A stretch of 64,000 bases of DNA from Sinonovacula constricta (taxonomy: Eukaryota > Mollusca > Bivalvia > Cardiida > Solecurtidae), in contig CM017560.1 of assembly GCA_007844125.1 (NCBI GenBank), positions 4,311,749-4,375,748 on the forward strand. The letters are read 5' to 3'. The notes below the pieces were generated by a model that ran no database searches, was not told where the DNA came from, and saw nothing but the letters and a program-made list of their open reading frames with translations. This document shows positions 25,301 to 37,096 of the stretch, in pieces (within the stretch, counting starts at the first letter, position 1; each line of letters starts with the position of its first letter). The position numbers and the translations under genes were made by a program.

Positions 25301-26064
25301 GTCATCTACCAATGTTGACCAATGTCCCCAACCTTGGTCATCTACTCATGTTGATCAATGTCCCCAACCTTGGTCATCTACCAATGTTGATCAATGTCCC
25401 TAACCTTGGTCATCTACTCATGTTGACCTAAGTCCCTACTTTGGTCATCTACTCATGTTGACCAATTTCCCTAACCTTGGTCATCTACCAATGTTGACCA
25501 ATGTCCTCAACCTTGGTCATCTACTCATGTTGACCAATGTCCCTACCTTGGTCATCTACTCATGTTGACCAATGTCCCTACCTTGGTCATCTACTCATGT
25601 TGACCAATGTCCCTAACCTTGGTCATCTACCAATGTTGACCAATGTCCCCAACCTTGGTCATCTACTCATGTTGACCTAAGTCCCTTCTTTGGTCATCTA
25701 CTCATGTTGAAATTTGTCCCCAACCTTGTTCTTCTACTCATATTGACCAATGTCCCCAACCTTGGTCATCTACACATGTTGACCAATGTCCCTAACCTTG
25801 GTCATCTACCAATGTTGACCAATGTCCCTAACCTTGGTCATCTACTCATGTTGACCTAAGTCCCTACTTTGGTCATCTACTCATGTTGACCAATTTCCCT
25901 AACCTTGGTCATCTACCAATGTTGACCAATGTCCCCAACCTTGGTCATCTACTCATGTTGACCAATGTCCCTACCTTGGTCATCTACTCATGTTGACCAA
26001 TGTCCCTAACTTGGTCATCTACTCATGTTGACCAATGTCCCCAACCTTGGTAATCAACTCATGT

Positions 26065-28305
26065 TGACCAATGTCCCCAACCTTGGTCATCAACTCATGT
26101 TGACCAATGTCCCCAACCTTGGTCATCTAGCAATGTTGACCAATGTCCCTACTTTGGTCATCTACTCATGTTGACCAATGTCCCTACCTTGGTCATCTAC
26201 TCATGTTGACCAATGTCCCTACCTTGGTCATCTACTCATGTTGACCAATGTCCCCAACCTTGGTCATCTACTCATGTTGACCAATGTCCCCAACCTTGGT
26301 CATCAACTCATGTTGACCAATTTCCCCGACCTTGGTCATCTAGCAATGTTGACCAATGTCCCTACTTTGGTCATCTACTCATGTTGACCAATGTCCCTAC
26401 CTTGCTCATCTACTCATGTTGACCAATGTCCCTACCTTGGTCATCTACTCATGTTGACCAATGTCCCCAACCTTGGTAATCTACTCATGTTGACCAATGT
26501 CCCTAGCCTTGGTCATCTATTCATGTTGACTAATGTCCCCAACCTTGGCCTTCTACTGATGTTGACCAATGTCCCCAACCTTGGTCATCTACTCATGTTG
26601 ACCAATGTCCCTACTTTGGTCATCTACTCATGTTGACCTTTGTCTCCAACCTTGGTCATCTACTCCTGTTGACCAATGTCCCCAACCTTGGTCATCTACA
26701 CATGTTGACCAATGTCCCTAACCTTGGTCATCTACCAATGTTGACCAATGTCCCCAACCTTGGTCATCTACTCATGTTGATCAATGTCCCCAACCTTGGT
26801 CATCTACCAATGTTGATCAATGTCCCTAACCTTGGTCATCTACTCATGTTGACCTAAGTCCCTACTTTGGTCATCTACTCATGTTGACCAATTTCCCTAA
26901 CCTTGGTCATCTACCAATGTTGACCAATGTCCCCAACCTTGGTCATCTACTCATGTTGACCAATGTCCCTACCTTGGTCATCTACTCATGTTGACCAATG
27001 TCCCTACCTTGGTCATCTACTCATGTTGACCAATGTCCCTAACCTTAGTCATCTACCAATGTTGACCAATGTCCCCAACCTTGGTCATCTACTCATGTTG
27101 ACCTAAGTCCCTTCTTTGGTCATCTACTCATGTTGACCTTTGTCCCCAACCTTGTTCTTCTACTCATATTGACCAATGTCCCCAACCTTGGTCATCTACA
27201 CATGTTGACCAATGTCCCTAACCTTGGTCATCTACCAATGTTGACCAATGTCCCCAACCTTGGTCATCTGCTCATGTTGACCAATGTCCCTAACCTTGGT
27301 CATCTACCAATGTTGACCAATGTCCCCAACCTTGGTCATCTACTTATGTTGACCAATGTCCCTAACTTTGGTTATCTACCAATGTTGACCAATGTCCCCA
27401 ACCTTGGTCATCTACCAATGTTGACCAATGTCCCCAACCTTGGTCATCTACTCATGTTGACCAATGTCCCTAACCTTGGTCATCTACCAATGTTGACCAA
27501 TGTCCCTAACCTTGGTCATCTACCAATGTTGACCAATGTCCCCAACTTTGGTCATCTACCAATGTTGACCAATGTCCCCAACCTTGGTCATCTACCAATG
27601 TTGACCAATGTCCCTAACCTTGGTCATCTACCAATGTTGACCAATGTCCCCAACCTTGGTCATCTACTCTTGTTGACCTTTGTCCCCAACCTTGTTCATC
27701 TACTCATATTGACCAATGTCCCCAACCTTGGTCATCTACACATGTTGACCAATGTCCCTAACCTTGGTCATCTACCAATGCTGACCAATGTCCCCAACCT
27801 TGGTCATCTACTCATGTTGACCAATGTCCCTAACCTAGGTCATCTAGCAATGTTGACCAATGTCCCCTACTTTGGTCATCTACACATGTTGACCAATGTT
27901 CCCAACCTTGGTCTTCTACTCATGTTGACCAATGTCCCCAACGTTGGTCATTTACTCATGTTGACCAATGTCCCCAACCTTGGTCATCTACTCATGTTGA
28001 CCAATGTCCCTAACCTTGGTCATCTACTCCTGTTGATCTATGTCCCTTCTTTGGTCATCTACCAATGTTGACCAATGTCCATACCTTGGTCATCTACTCT
28101 TGTTGACCAATGTCCATACCTTGGTCATCTACTCATGTTGACCAATGTCCATACCTTGGTCATCTACTCATGTTGACCAATGTCTCTACCTTGGTCGTCT
28201 ACTTCTGTTGACCAATGTCCAATTGGTCGTCTACTCCAGTTGACTAATGTCCTTGCCTTGGTCATCTACCAGTGTCGACCAATGCTGACCAATGTCCATA
28301 CTTTG
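26065..28305 (+). repeat. Higher-order duplication inside the minisatellite, right copy
   Basis: The partner of 23060-25300 at +3,005 bases, with scattered substitutions, so it is not simply a duplicated read or contig overlap. Both copies end in the same unusual GACCAATGCTGACCAATG junction. Confidence 0.85.
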
Positions 28306-28599
28306 GTCATCTACTCATGTTGACCAATGTCCCTACCTTGATAATCTAACAATGTTGACCAATGTCCCCAACCTTGGTCATCTACTCCTGTTGACCAATG
28401 TCCCCTAGCTTGGTCATATACTCATGTTGATCAATGTCCCCAACCTTGGTCATCTACTCCTGTTGACCAATGTCCCCTACCTTGGTCATCTACTCCTGTT
28501 GACCAATGTCCCCTACCTTGGTCATCTACTCCTGTTGACCAATGTCCCCTACCTTGGTCATATACTCATGTTGATCAATGTCTCTACACAGTTTTCGTA

Positions 28600-29350
28600 G
28601 GTGGTTTCAGGCAATCTATAATTACTGAATGGAAAAATGTATTACTTTGCAGGTTAACGTTACCCCAAAAAGTCATCCCACTGAAAGTCACTCAGACATT
28701 AATTTTGCCCCGCTTATACCTTAAATTAAATTATTGTAGGCTCACGCGTTCCTAAGAAATCGATTGTAAAGGAAACCAACGATCAATGTAGCTTGGCCTT
28801 GGCCTTTGCGTAACAAAACGAAAATATCTACTTATCATGGCTAATATAAGTACCAAGATTGAGTGAGGGAAAAAAGGTTCAGAAATCTCTAGCTATTGAT
28901 CGAAACCCATTATCATATTGACGATAACTGTGACTTTTAAAGGTAGTATCCGATAGTTTGGACCAAAAGTATTCCATTAAATATCTTGAGCCATGCTGCT
29001 ATTTTTAGCTATTTTTAAACTAAAAAAACAAACACGTGACCACTTATGTTTTAGCTCAGCCATGTTATCCGCTGTTACGTCGATGTCTATTTTTAGCAAA
29101 ATCCCCATTGTTCCTATTTATAGATTTTAAAAGAATGAGCATTTTAAGCGTTGATTAACGAGCTTTACAGTCCTAAAATTGAGATACTGTTGAAAATCTT
29201 CAAAACTTAGACCAAACTATTTATACAGCAATTATGCACAAATACCTCGAACAGAGGTCAGATATTCGAAAGTCGCTATAATGTCCATAAAAAGTGTGTC
29301 GCTGCGATGTTATATCTAATATCTTATATCTAATGTCAAACCCAATCATA
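28600..29350. other. Intergenic stretch, no gene seen
   Basis: Unique-looking AT-rich sequence after the minisatellite. No ORF with recognisable content. Confidence 0.45.
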
Positions 29351-29359
29351 ACAACGAGT

Positions 29360-29565
29360 GGGGCGGATCCAGATAATTTTGACTGGGGCTGGTTATGAAT
29401 CAAGGTCTATTCAACTTTATCACTGTAAATACTAGATATATATACACAGTAAGGGACCCTAACTTCGACCTAAGCAGTCAACTGGCAAAAATTTACATTA
29501 AAAGCTTAGTATTTTAAAGCTTACAAGTATGTGTTTTCACAACTCTCTCTTTTATCTAGGTGTTA
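29360..29565 (+). repeat. Dispersed repeat family C, copy 2
   Basis: Matches 15050-15235 block for block, with a 20-base insertion. It is directly followed by repeat family D copy 2. Confidence 0.65.
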
Positions 29566-29569
29566 TATA

Positions 29570-29770
29570 TATAAGCTATAGTCCAAGATGAATCAATTTC
29601 ATGTTAACAAACATATTTTTCGCTTCACTTAGGGAGAGACGAGGACAGGGGGTGGAAAACCTTGAGATGACAATCAAAGGATTATTCATCTCAGTGAACA
29701 TCTTTGGACTGGAACTTAATCTGACCGGCGCATATCAACTGTGGATAACACTTATAAAAGGTGAATTAAC
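29570..29770 (+). repeat. Dispersed repeat family D, copy 2
   Basis: High identity to 19640-19840. Similarity stops soon after AAAAGGTGA in both copies. Confidence 0.7.
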
Positions 29771-30745
29771 GACCTGTATATATAGGGGCTTATACATATG
29801 TGTGAATCATTTGGCAACGTTAAACTGGCATTCGTGCAAATTCGCATGCACTAGTAAACGGGTTATAACCTGGCAAGAACTTATTTAGTCCATTAATTCC
29901 GTGTGTTTGTTTATATAAAACCGTAAAGTCTCCGAGGTTTGACGAAAACTTTGTTGAAAACACAATGAGTGCCAGTTCAATGTAGACATACTATAAATAT
30001 TTTAACCCGCTTTTGGTTACAAATAAACGATCCCCTTAACGAACACACCCAATCACACAGTATTAAGCAGGTAACTATATACAATGTAAAATGTTAAAAG
30101 TGCAGTTATATAACACCACACTTTAGAATCAATGAAATAAACGTAATTAAAAATTTCAGGACAAACCTTTTCATGAATCCCTATACGTTCAAAATAAAAG
30201 TAGGATGAAACCTCTTCCGGTGTATGCGCATGTCTGTAATAGCCAATGGGTGTGTTTTAACGCCACATGTGCACTGGTTTATATTAAGCACTATGCGATA
30301 AAAATTATTAGATAGGAGGATGTATCTTAAACTTGAATATGTACTGTATACTGAGTTGAGTTTAAAGGGTAGTATTTGACCATTCACATTTATCTATTTA
30401 TCTGTTTATCTGTGCAACATTTTATACAAATAGTTAATGTAAAACATGCTGGTGGGTTCGTGCAGCAATGAAATATACATGTACGCGCGTATATATCTAA
30501 AATTGCGTGTGTCCGTGTGTACCTATAAAAAATAATTATGAACAATGCTTTTCTGCCCAATTGATCTGTAAAATAATTCCTTTGCGAACGTAAAGCTATA
30601 AAGTTGTTTTTTTCTGTTTAGTAACTTTGAGCATGTTTGTGTGCGCGTTATGCTATAAAATAGGCTTTTGTGCACGTAGACCTATACAGTATGCTTGTGT
30701 GTGCTTGGAGCTCCGTTGTGGCTTTGTGCAAAGCATGTAAATAAG
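29771..30745. other. Intergenic stretch, no gene seen
   Basis: AT-rich, with short GTGTGTGC-type runs near 30500-30710. No supported coding signal. Confidence 0.45.
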
Positions 30746-31880
30746 AATAATTGTGTCCAACTCGCTTAATCCATTATTCGCTGTTACTTTGTGCAAAGCA
30801 TGCAAAACAGAATGTGTCCACCTCGCTTCAATCCATTATTTACAGTGGCTTTGTGCAAAGCATGCAAAACAGACTATGTCCACCTCGCTTTAATCCATTA
30901 TTTTTTGTGCTTTGTGCAAAGCATGCAAAACAGACTATGTCCACCTCGCTTCAATCAGCTATTCACTGTGGCTTTGTACACATCATGCAAAGTAAACTGT
31001 GTCCATCTCACTTCATCTCATAATTCACTGTGGCTTGTGCAAAGCATGCAAAACAGACTGTGTCCTTCTCACTTCAATCCATTATTCACTGTGGCTTGTG
31101 CAAAGCATGCAAAACAGACTGTGTCCATCTCACTTCAATCCATTATTCACTGCGGCTTTGTGCAAAGCATGCAAAACAGACTGTGTCCACCTCACTTCAA
31201 TCCATTATTCACTGCGGCTTTGTGCAAAGCATGCAAAACAGACTGTGTCCATCTCACTTCAATCCATTATTCACTGCGGCTTTATGCAAAGCATGCAAAA
31301 CAGACTGTGTCCATCTCACTTCAATCCATTATTCACTGCGGCTTTGTGCAAAGCATGCAAAACAGACTGTGTCCATCTCATTTCAATCCATTATTCACTG
31401 TGGCTTGTGCAAAGCATGCAAAACAGACTGTGTCCATCTCACTTCAATCCATTATTCACTGCGGCTTTGTGCAAAGCATGCAAACGAGACTGTATCTACC
31501 TCGCTTTAAACCAATATTCGCTGTGGCTTTGTGCAAAGCATGCAGACTATACCAGCTGTGTCCACATCACATAAACCCAGTATTCGCTGTAACTTTGTGC
31601 AAAGCATGCAGATCATAACAGCTGTGTCCACATCACATAAACCCAGTATTCGCTGTGACTTTGTGCAAGCAGGCAGATCATACCAACTGTGTCCACATTA
31701 CATAAACCCAGTATTCGATGTGACTTCGTGCAAGCATGGAGATCATACCAACTGTGTCCACATCACATAAACCCAGTATCCGATGTGACTTCGTGCAAAG
31801 CATGCAGATCATACCAACTGTGGTTTCGTTCTCACTTCAATCTATTATTCTCTTCTGTTTTTGTGCAAATTAAATGAAAA
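30745..31880 (+). repeat. 62-bp minisatellite, about 17-18 units
   Basis: The core unit is GGCTTTGTGCAAAGCATGC, then AAAACAGACTGTGTCCA, then CTCACTTCAATCCATTATTC. The central part has units of 62 bp (61 where one T is missing). The right end (31540-31820) is a diverged subfamily with CATCACATAAACCCAG. Because the period is 2 mod 3, long open frames appear in all three forward frames at once, which marks them as artefacts. Weak TTTGTGCAAA remnants continue to about 32010. Confidence 0.95.
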
Positions 31881-32399
31881 CTAGATTTACTGCGTTTGTC
31901 CCGTCAACCCATTATTCTCTTTGGTTTTGTGCAAATGAAAAGAAAACTAAATTTGTTGTGTCAGATCAACAAATCGTTCGCTGTGGTTTTGTGCAAATGA
32001 AATGAAACTTAGATTGATTGTGTCCATTTCGCATTCGCTTTCAAACCATTATTTACATTAGTTTTGAATTCATATGTTCCAATTGGCACAAGAGGGCTGA
32101 ATTATATAAATAAATATACAAAACACAAATATTAGCTTGAAGTCGCAAATATAACCATAATGGTGTTCGTGTGATGTAACAAAAAAGAATTCACCGAGCT
32201 CTTGATAGCCAAACGATTTATTTCAGAATTGTCCAAAATGTTCTACAAAGTATTTTGTTTGATATTGCAAATTTTAAAATAATTTCACCATATCGTTTTA
32301 GTTTTTTACTGTAAACATATCAGGTATAAATTTGTAATTAAATTTAGCACAAATCTTTCAATTAAAGTTCATTTACAAAATAAAAATTAAAAACTACAC

Positions 32400-32605
32400 A
32401 TGCTTTATTCTTCATCTGCTAGAATGATGCAGAAAAGACTTCAAAGTGAAAAAGTAGGAATATTTTTTTTTTGCCATTCGTGCCCTTACCAGGATTCGAA
32501 CCCTCAACCCCCAGTCCCCAGTCTTGAAGCATTTTAAGCCTAAATTTGATCCTCTTCCATTAGAGGTGCAGCATTACATTTACGCTACCTGTAAATCACA
32601 TCAGT
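32400..32605 (-). mobile_element. tRNA-derived SINE, copy 2 (opposite orientation)
   Basis: On the minus strand it carries TAATGCTGCACCTCTA, GAGGGTTCGAATCCTGGTA, GGGCACGAATGGCA and a TTTCTGCATCATTCTA tail, in the same order as the copy at 21985. The B box GGTTCGAATCC is perfect. Confidence 0.7.
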
Positions 32606-32608
32606 ACA

Positions 32609-32635
32609 CACGCACGCACGCACGCACGCACGCAC
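32609..32635. repeat. (ACGC)n microsatellite
   Basis: About six CACG/ACGC units directly beside the SINE head. Confidence 0.9.
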
Positions 32636-32639
32636 ATAT

Positions 32640-35600
32640 TATTTTTATTTCAATCATCTAAACTTTGTAAATGGACAAAGTTTATACTTAAATTGTTTGT
32701 TTGTTATTCTTGTAGCCTTGTTTTGTAGTAAAAAGTTTAAATTAGATAACAGGTTTGTGTTTTCAAATTGGTCGGTACTCGCAGTATGTTTGATTCCCAG
32801 TCTGGGAGAAAACTTTCATGGGTGGAGGATGTTTTTAAAATGAATATGCATTAGTCTTAATGAATTTTCTTCTTATGTTAAGGTGATATTATTTGACTGG
32901 AAAATAATTAAGATTTAAATTAGGCTTATCATCCTCTTCATATACGTTTTCCTTGTAATGACGGACAACTCTTGACTTTCGCAATATAGACCCCCACGCT
33001 CACCCCCACGTTACAGTTTAATTGTCAAGTTTAATCCGTCTAATGCACATACCATACCGCTTACAAGTTTGTGTACATGTATGCCTTTAAATGTGTAGAT
33101 ATCCTAGTTGGTAGTTTTGCTAAAAGGAAAACATCCAGATTGTTTTTAACTCAAAATGTTTTTCAATTTAAGAATAGTAAAAGTACTTGACATCTGTTGG
33201 TGTTGCTGCCACCAATTTAATCTGTGTTCTCTGCAACAGTTCTGCAATATACGCTGAATTTGATATTGAATTTTATTATATAATAACTTAATGATACATG
33301 AAATAGTTTTATTCAACTTCAGGACAGTTTGACAATGCACAACAATGCCACCAACAAATGACATTGTATGAATGCGAAATATAGCCGATATTGTTATGGT
33401 GTATTCGATGTGATTTGGCTTTCATATTGGCTATTATAATAATTTTCATACATTTTTAACAACTTTTTAGGTGTGTGACCGAGAAGAACTAAATTAGTTG
33501 TGAAATAATGTCCTATTTAGTTAGGTGGCATCTCGTATTTTGTACACAGACTATTAACAAAATGAATCGGTATACCTTTAAATGTTAAGATACGAAATGT
33601 CTTCTACCTTTATACTTTGTTGCTCTAGGGTTAATATTGGACACAGCCATACATTCATCTTCCCTTCTGGTAGCCTCTGGTAGCTGTTTACACCATATGT
33701 AAATATGGAACTATTTTTACTGATTTCAATCCACTATATGTGTTTTGTGTTCTAACCTGATTAGCTTATGCTAACACATGTAACCTTACTATTATGCTCA
33801 TCCTCTTTTCTTCTTGCTTCATCACTGTGTTTGTGCTCATACTGCGCCTTACTTTGTGGCAAAACAGGATAACACGTAAATGCTTGGACTGTCACTTCAA
33901 CCTTGCTTTTGACAATTGATCACATCACTTCTGGTGAATGGCTAAACTTCTAAACACGGAAAATGTAGAATATAGTTGTAGTGCTCCATTCAGAGCTTTT
34001 TAATCAAAGCGCTGTTTAAGTGGTGTAGTTTTCCCTTATCAGCGATTATTTATGCAAATAATGGTCAATTTAAATTATTTTGGGGTAAATCGACTGCACA
34101 ACGTATTGGAAAGCATGCAAGTCTTCAGGCGCAAAACAACTGTCTATTCTACATATTAACTCGTGACGCGCTGGAGCGCGACGCCTATTTATGGAATGCT
34201 AACTGAAATTTGCACGTGGGGAAAGTATATTTTGCGGACATTCTAAACCTGATCAATAAGGGTCCGAATTCAGTATACTACGTTTTATTTATTTAGTTAT
34301 TTATTTTCTATTTATTTATTTTTTGTGTCTGTAACTTTCAAAGTAACTTTAAAAAGCAAACAAAAAAACAACAACAATAAGATACTGAGAAAGAAACAAC
34401 ATATTACATTCGAGAAAAATACTATCTGAAAAATACATAATTTTTGTAATGTGAAGCTGCTGCACATATGCACTTTCTGCTTGAACTATCTAGTTTTATA
34501 ATTATAATAAATTTGCAACTTTTTTTTCTACATGTGTAACATATAAAACATATTAAATGGTGACGGAGTTTGCATTTTATGTTGTTTTAAACCATTCTTT
34601 GGCCTCAGGAAAATAAGTTATACATACTTTTTCTCGGGATTGATAGTATAATGAGAACTTTCAAACAAAAACCATAACGTTTCAAATGTCTTTCAAATGT
34701 AACTTGCTTATTTATTGCTTCAATCGATTTGCCTCTTCTGCTTTTTGTGTCGCCTTTGATGCTTCGCATCAACACTTAACTTGTTATAGATTGGACAAAA
34801 GTTACACTATGATCACTGACTGCCGATTTTAGAAACTATTATATTAAGTATAACATTAATCAAAATTAGAACTACCGAACACTTAGTTCAAATTGATTTC
34901 CTGTTATTTATTCGTCAGCACTACAACCCGCTGATCTGAATCTAAATTCAGAATGAAAACCTGGTATAGAGCCGTTTATGGCAGTGAGGCTCCGTGCGGG
35001 ATATCCCTGTCTCAAATAATAATGCATAGACAGTGGAACACTCGTTCTAATAAAAAAAATTTCCGTACATATTTTCACTAAGTGCTATTCCTGCGAAGAG
35101 TTGTTCATTCATAAATCATTACATTTCATGTATACAATGTTAATTTTAACCTTTGAAGCACACCTGGACACAATTATATGTATATTTGCATGTATATTTG
35201 TTTCTGTACACGAAATATTTTTTCCTAGGCACGAAGACGGGTCGCAGGTAGTCAATGTCAAGCGTGCAGGGTCAATACCTCTCTTTCGAATTTAGTTTTT
35301 CTCATTTCTCTGGACGCTGTAACATATGCATATGTCTGACCCACTACGCACAATGGCAAGCACAAACTTTTCATGGCCATAGACATTGATTTACACAACA
35401 AAGAATCTCTGTTACTTCGTGATATTTAAAGGTGGTAACATTATTCGACAGTTTGAACCAATTTTTTTTCCTTGAACAACAATATTGATTATTGTTATCT
35501 GAAAAGATCTCGTGAAATGCTGTTTATTGATCCCCACACCTATTTGAAAAGTGAATTATGACACCCAGCTCGTCATTACAGCTTGTATTTCCTATCTGAG

Positions 35601-35800
35601 CCGCGCTGCACAGTTAGCTATTTTCAAGCCAAGAAAACCACGTGACCACTTACTTTTGAGGTCACATTATATCAGAATATGCTATTTTCTAGGTTTTCTT
35701 TGGAGGATTTAAAAAGTACTATTTGATACATTTATGGCACCCATCTTGACCATTCATCGCATCCATCCATCTCGTCCAAACAAGTCCATCTATACATTCT
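32640..35800. other. 3.2-kb intergenic stretch, no gene seen
   Basis: AT-rich and mostly non-repetitive. Short open frames show no domain and no flanking splice sites that join them. Confidence 0.4.
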
Positions 35801-35824
35801 GTCCACCCAGTCGAGCAATCTCCT

Positions 35825-35945
35825 CACAGCGATTACGTCACGCGTTGCTACTTAAATCTCTGCCCCCAGCAAGGATCACGTGACGATAGAGTATCACATG
35901 AAGTAAACATGGCGGCCTCCATAAACACGCCACGAAAGAAAGTGT
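35825..35945 (+). promoter_or_regulatory. Promoter-like stretch: CRE-like, E-box and YY1-like motifs
   Basis: A GC-richer block holding TTACGTCACG (CRE-like), ATCACGTGAC (E-box) and AACATGGCGGCC, which matches the YY1-type motif often found at start sites. The ATG in that motif opens a 13-codon frame (MAASINTPRKKVS). It may serve the retroelement to its right, the mosaic gene 3.4 kb downstream, or neither. Confidence 0.35.
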
Positions 35946-36544
35946 CATAGGGTGAAACTTATGATGGCCTGTTTTCATATAAAAATATTTTGTTGTTTGT
36001 ATTTTTCATTATTGTATGTGTTATGTTGATCTGTATGTGACTCCGTAGCAATTTAACTGGTAAAGGGAGACAACTAACCCGTTAAACCTTCACCTCGCAC
36101 TGCACGGTCACCATTGCAGAGATATTACTTAGCAAACACAAAGCACGGATTATTTTCCATCTTTTGAATATATATTGAATATATTCAGGTACGTTATATA
36201 CTTTATTTTATTCATGAGTTCATATTCTTTTAAAACAACTATCATTGTTAAAGTATTATATTTGTATGTCGTGAAAATAAGGTTTTTATATCATACTGTA
36301 CTTACCTCTACACATTGTTTGTGTAATATAATTGTTTGACATTTTGTTAATCATTGTACTTATGCATATGTTTCTTTTATATTTCAGATTGATTACCTTA
36401 TCACAATTACCGTTTGAACTATTATTGGGATATTAATACATGTTATCTACGTAATCGTCACGGATTTTATTCTTTATTGTGTCATCACCCGAACCCAAAT
36501 AAAAAATAAAAAAATGAACCTAGCCGGAGTGTGAGCGATGAAAA

Positions 36545-36556
36545 TGGCGCCCAACG
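36545..36556 (+). other. Candidate primer-binding site of an LTR retroelement
   Basis: TGGCGCCCAACG is the classic PBS start for tRNA-Lys priming in Ty3-like and retroviral elements. A gag-like ORF begins about 540 bases downstream. LTR borders could not be fixed because no second LTR lies in the window. Confidence 0.45.
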
Positions 36557-36839
36557 TTTTGTGACTTGTAGAACACGTGGACTTATACCCGTGCTGCACG
36601 GATTGTGTATCGCAAGCCTGTTATAGCCGCGTGATAGTGTACCACATGACGGTGTGTTAAGTGATATACATGTAAACATTTGTTTACATTAGATAGTATT
36701 GTAAATCCCGGGTTACTTTTTTTACTGTTGTACATTATAATCGATCGATCAAAGAGAGTTTCAACATACAAACTGTGTTTTTTTCCGCGAGAACATCGTT
36801 GGATCAACTACCTTGGAGTGCGTTTGGAGTGGAGAGCGC

Positions 36840-36935
36840 TGTATATCTAGAAGGAACTCAATTGGCTAACGCGTTGTCCTTTACGTAATTATAAATCGAA
36901 GGGCCTTCAGATCGAGCCTCCGTTCTTACGGCACG
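36840..36935 (+). other. tRNA-like segment between PBS and gag
   Basis: AACTCAATTGGCTAACGCG resembles a tRNA D-arm/A box and CAGATCGAGCCTC resembles a B box, with a poly-T run after it. The anticodon stem does not fold convincingly. More likely a tRNA-derived relic than a working tRNA. Confidence 0.3.
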
Positions 36936-37096
36936 CATTTTTTTAAATTCTATTTTTATTACTTTTCTTTACGTATATTAGTGTTTTTTATGCATTTCCA
37001 TTTCCATCATTTACATTTGCTTTCATAATCATTTTGCAATCATTCATGTACATTTTTTTCTAACACACACATACACGTAAAAAAAAAAGAAAAAAA

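Larger units (their letters stand above)
22315..28590 (+). repeat. 6.3-kb minisatellite of a 35/36-bp hairpin unit, about 175 copies
   Basis: The consensus unit is TTGGTCATCTACTCATG followed by TTGACCAATGTCCCCAACC, with a 35-bp variant (CCCTACC). Each unit contains the 7-bp inverted repeat TTGGTCA...TGACCAA around an 11-base loop. Loop variants (CTC, CCA, CAC, GCA, CTCC) are mixed along the array. Runs of 36-bp units keep one frame open for up to 313 codons; 35-bp units shift it. These open frames are by-products of the period and are not called as genes. Confidence 0.97.

Noticed and set aside
22567..28071. Many open frames of 69-313 codons on the plus strand
   Set aside because: All are produced by the 36-bp period of the minisatellite and end where 35-bp units occur. 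No domain, no splice context.
30751..31877. Overlapping open frames up to 275 codons
   Set aside because: The 62-bp period opens all three forward frames in the same DNA, showing they are periodicity artefacts.
22315..31880. CRISPR array
   Set aside because: Units are tandem with no unique spacers, and the genome is clearly eukaryotic.
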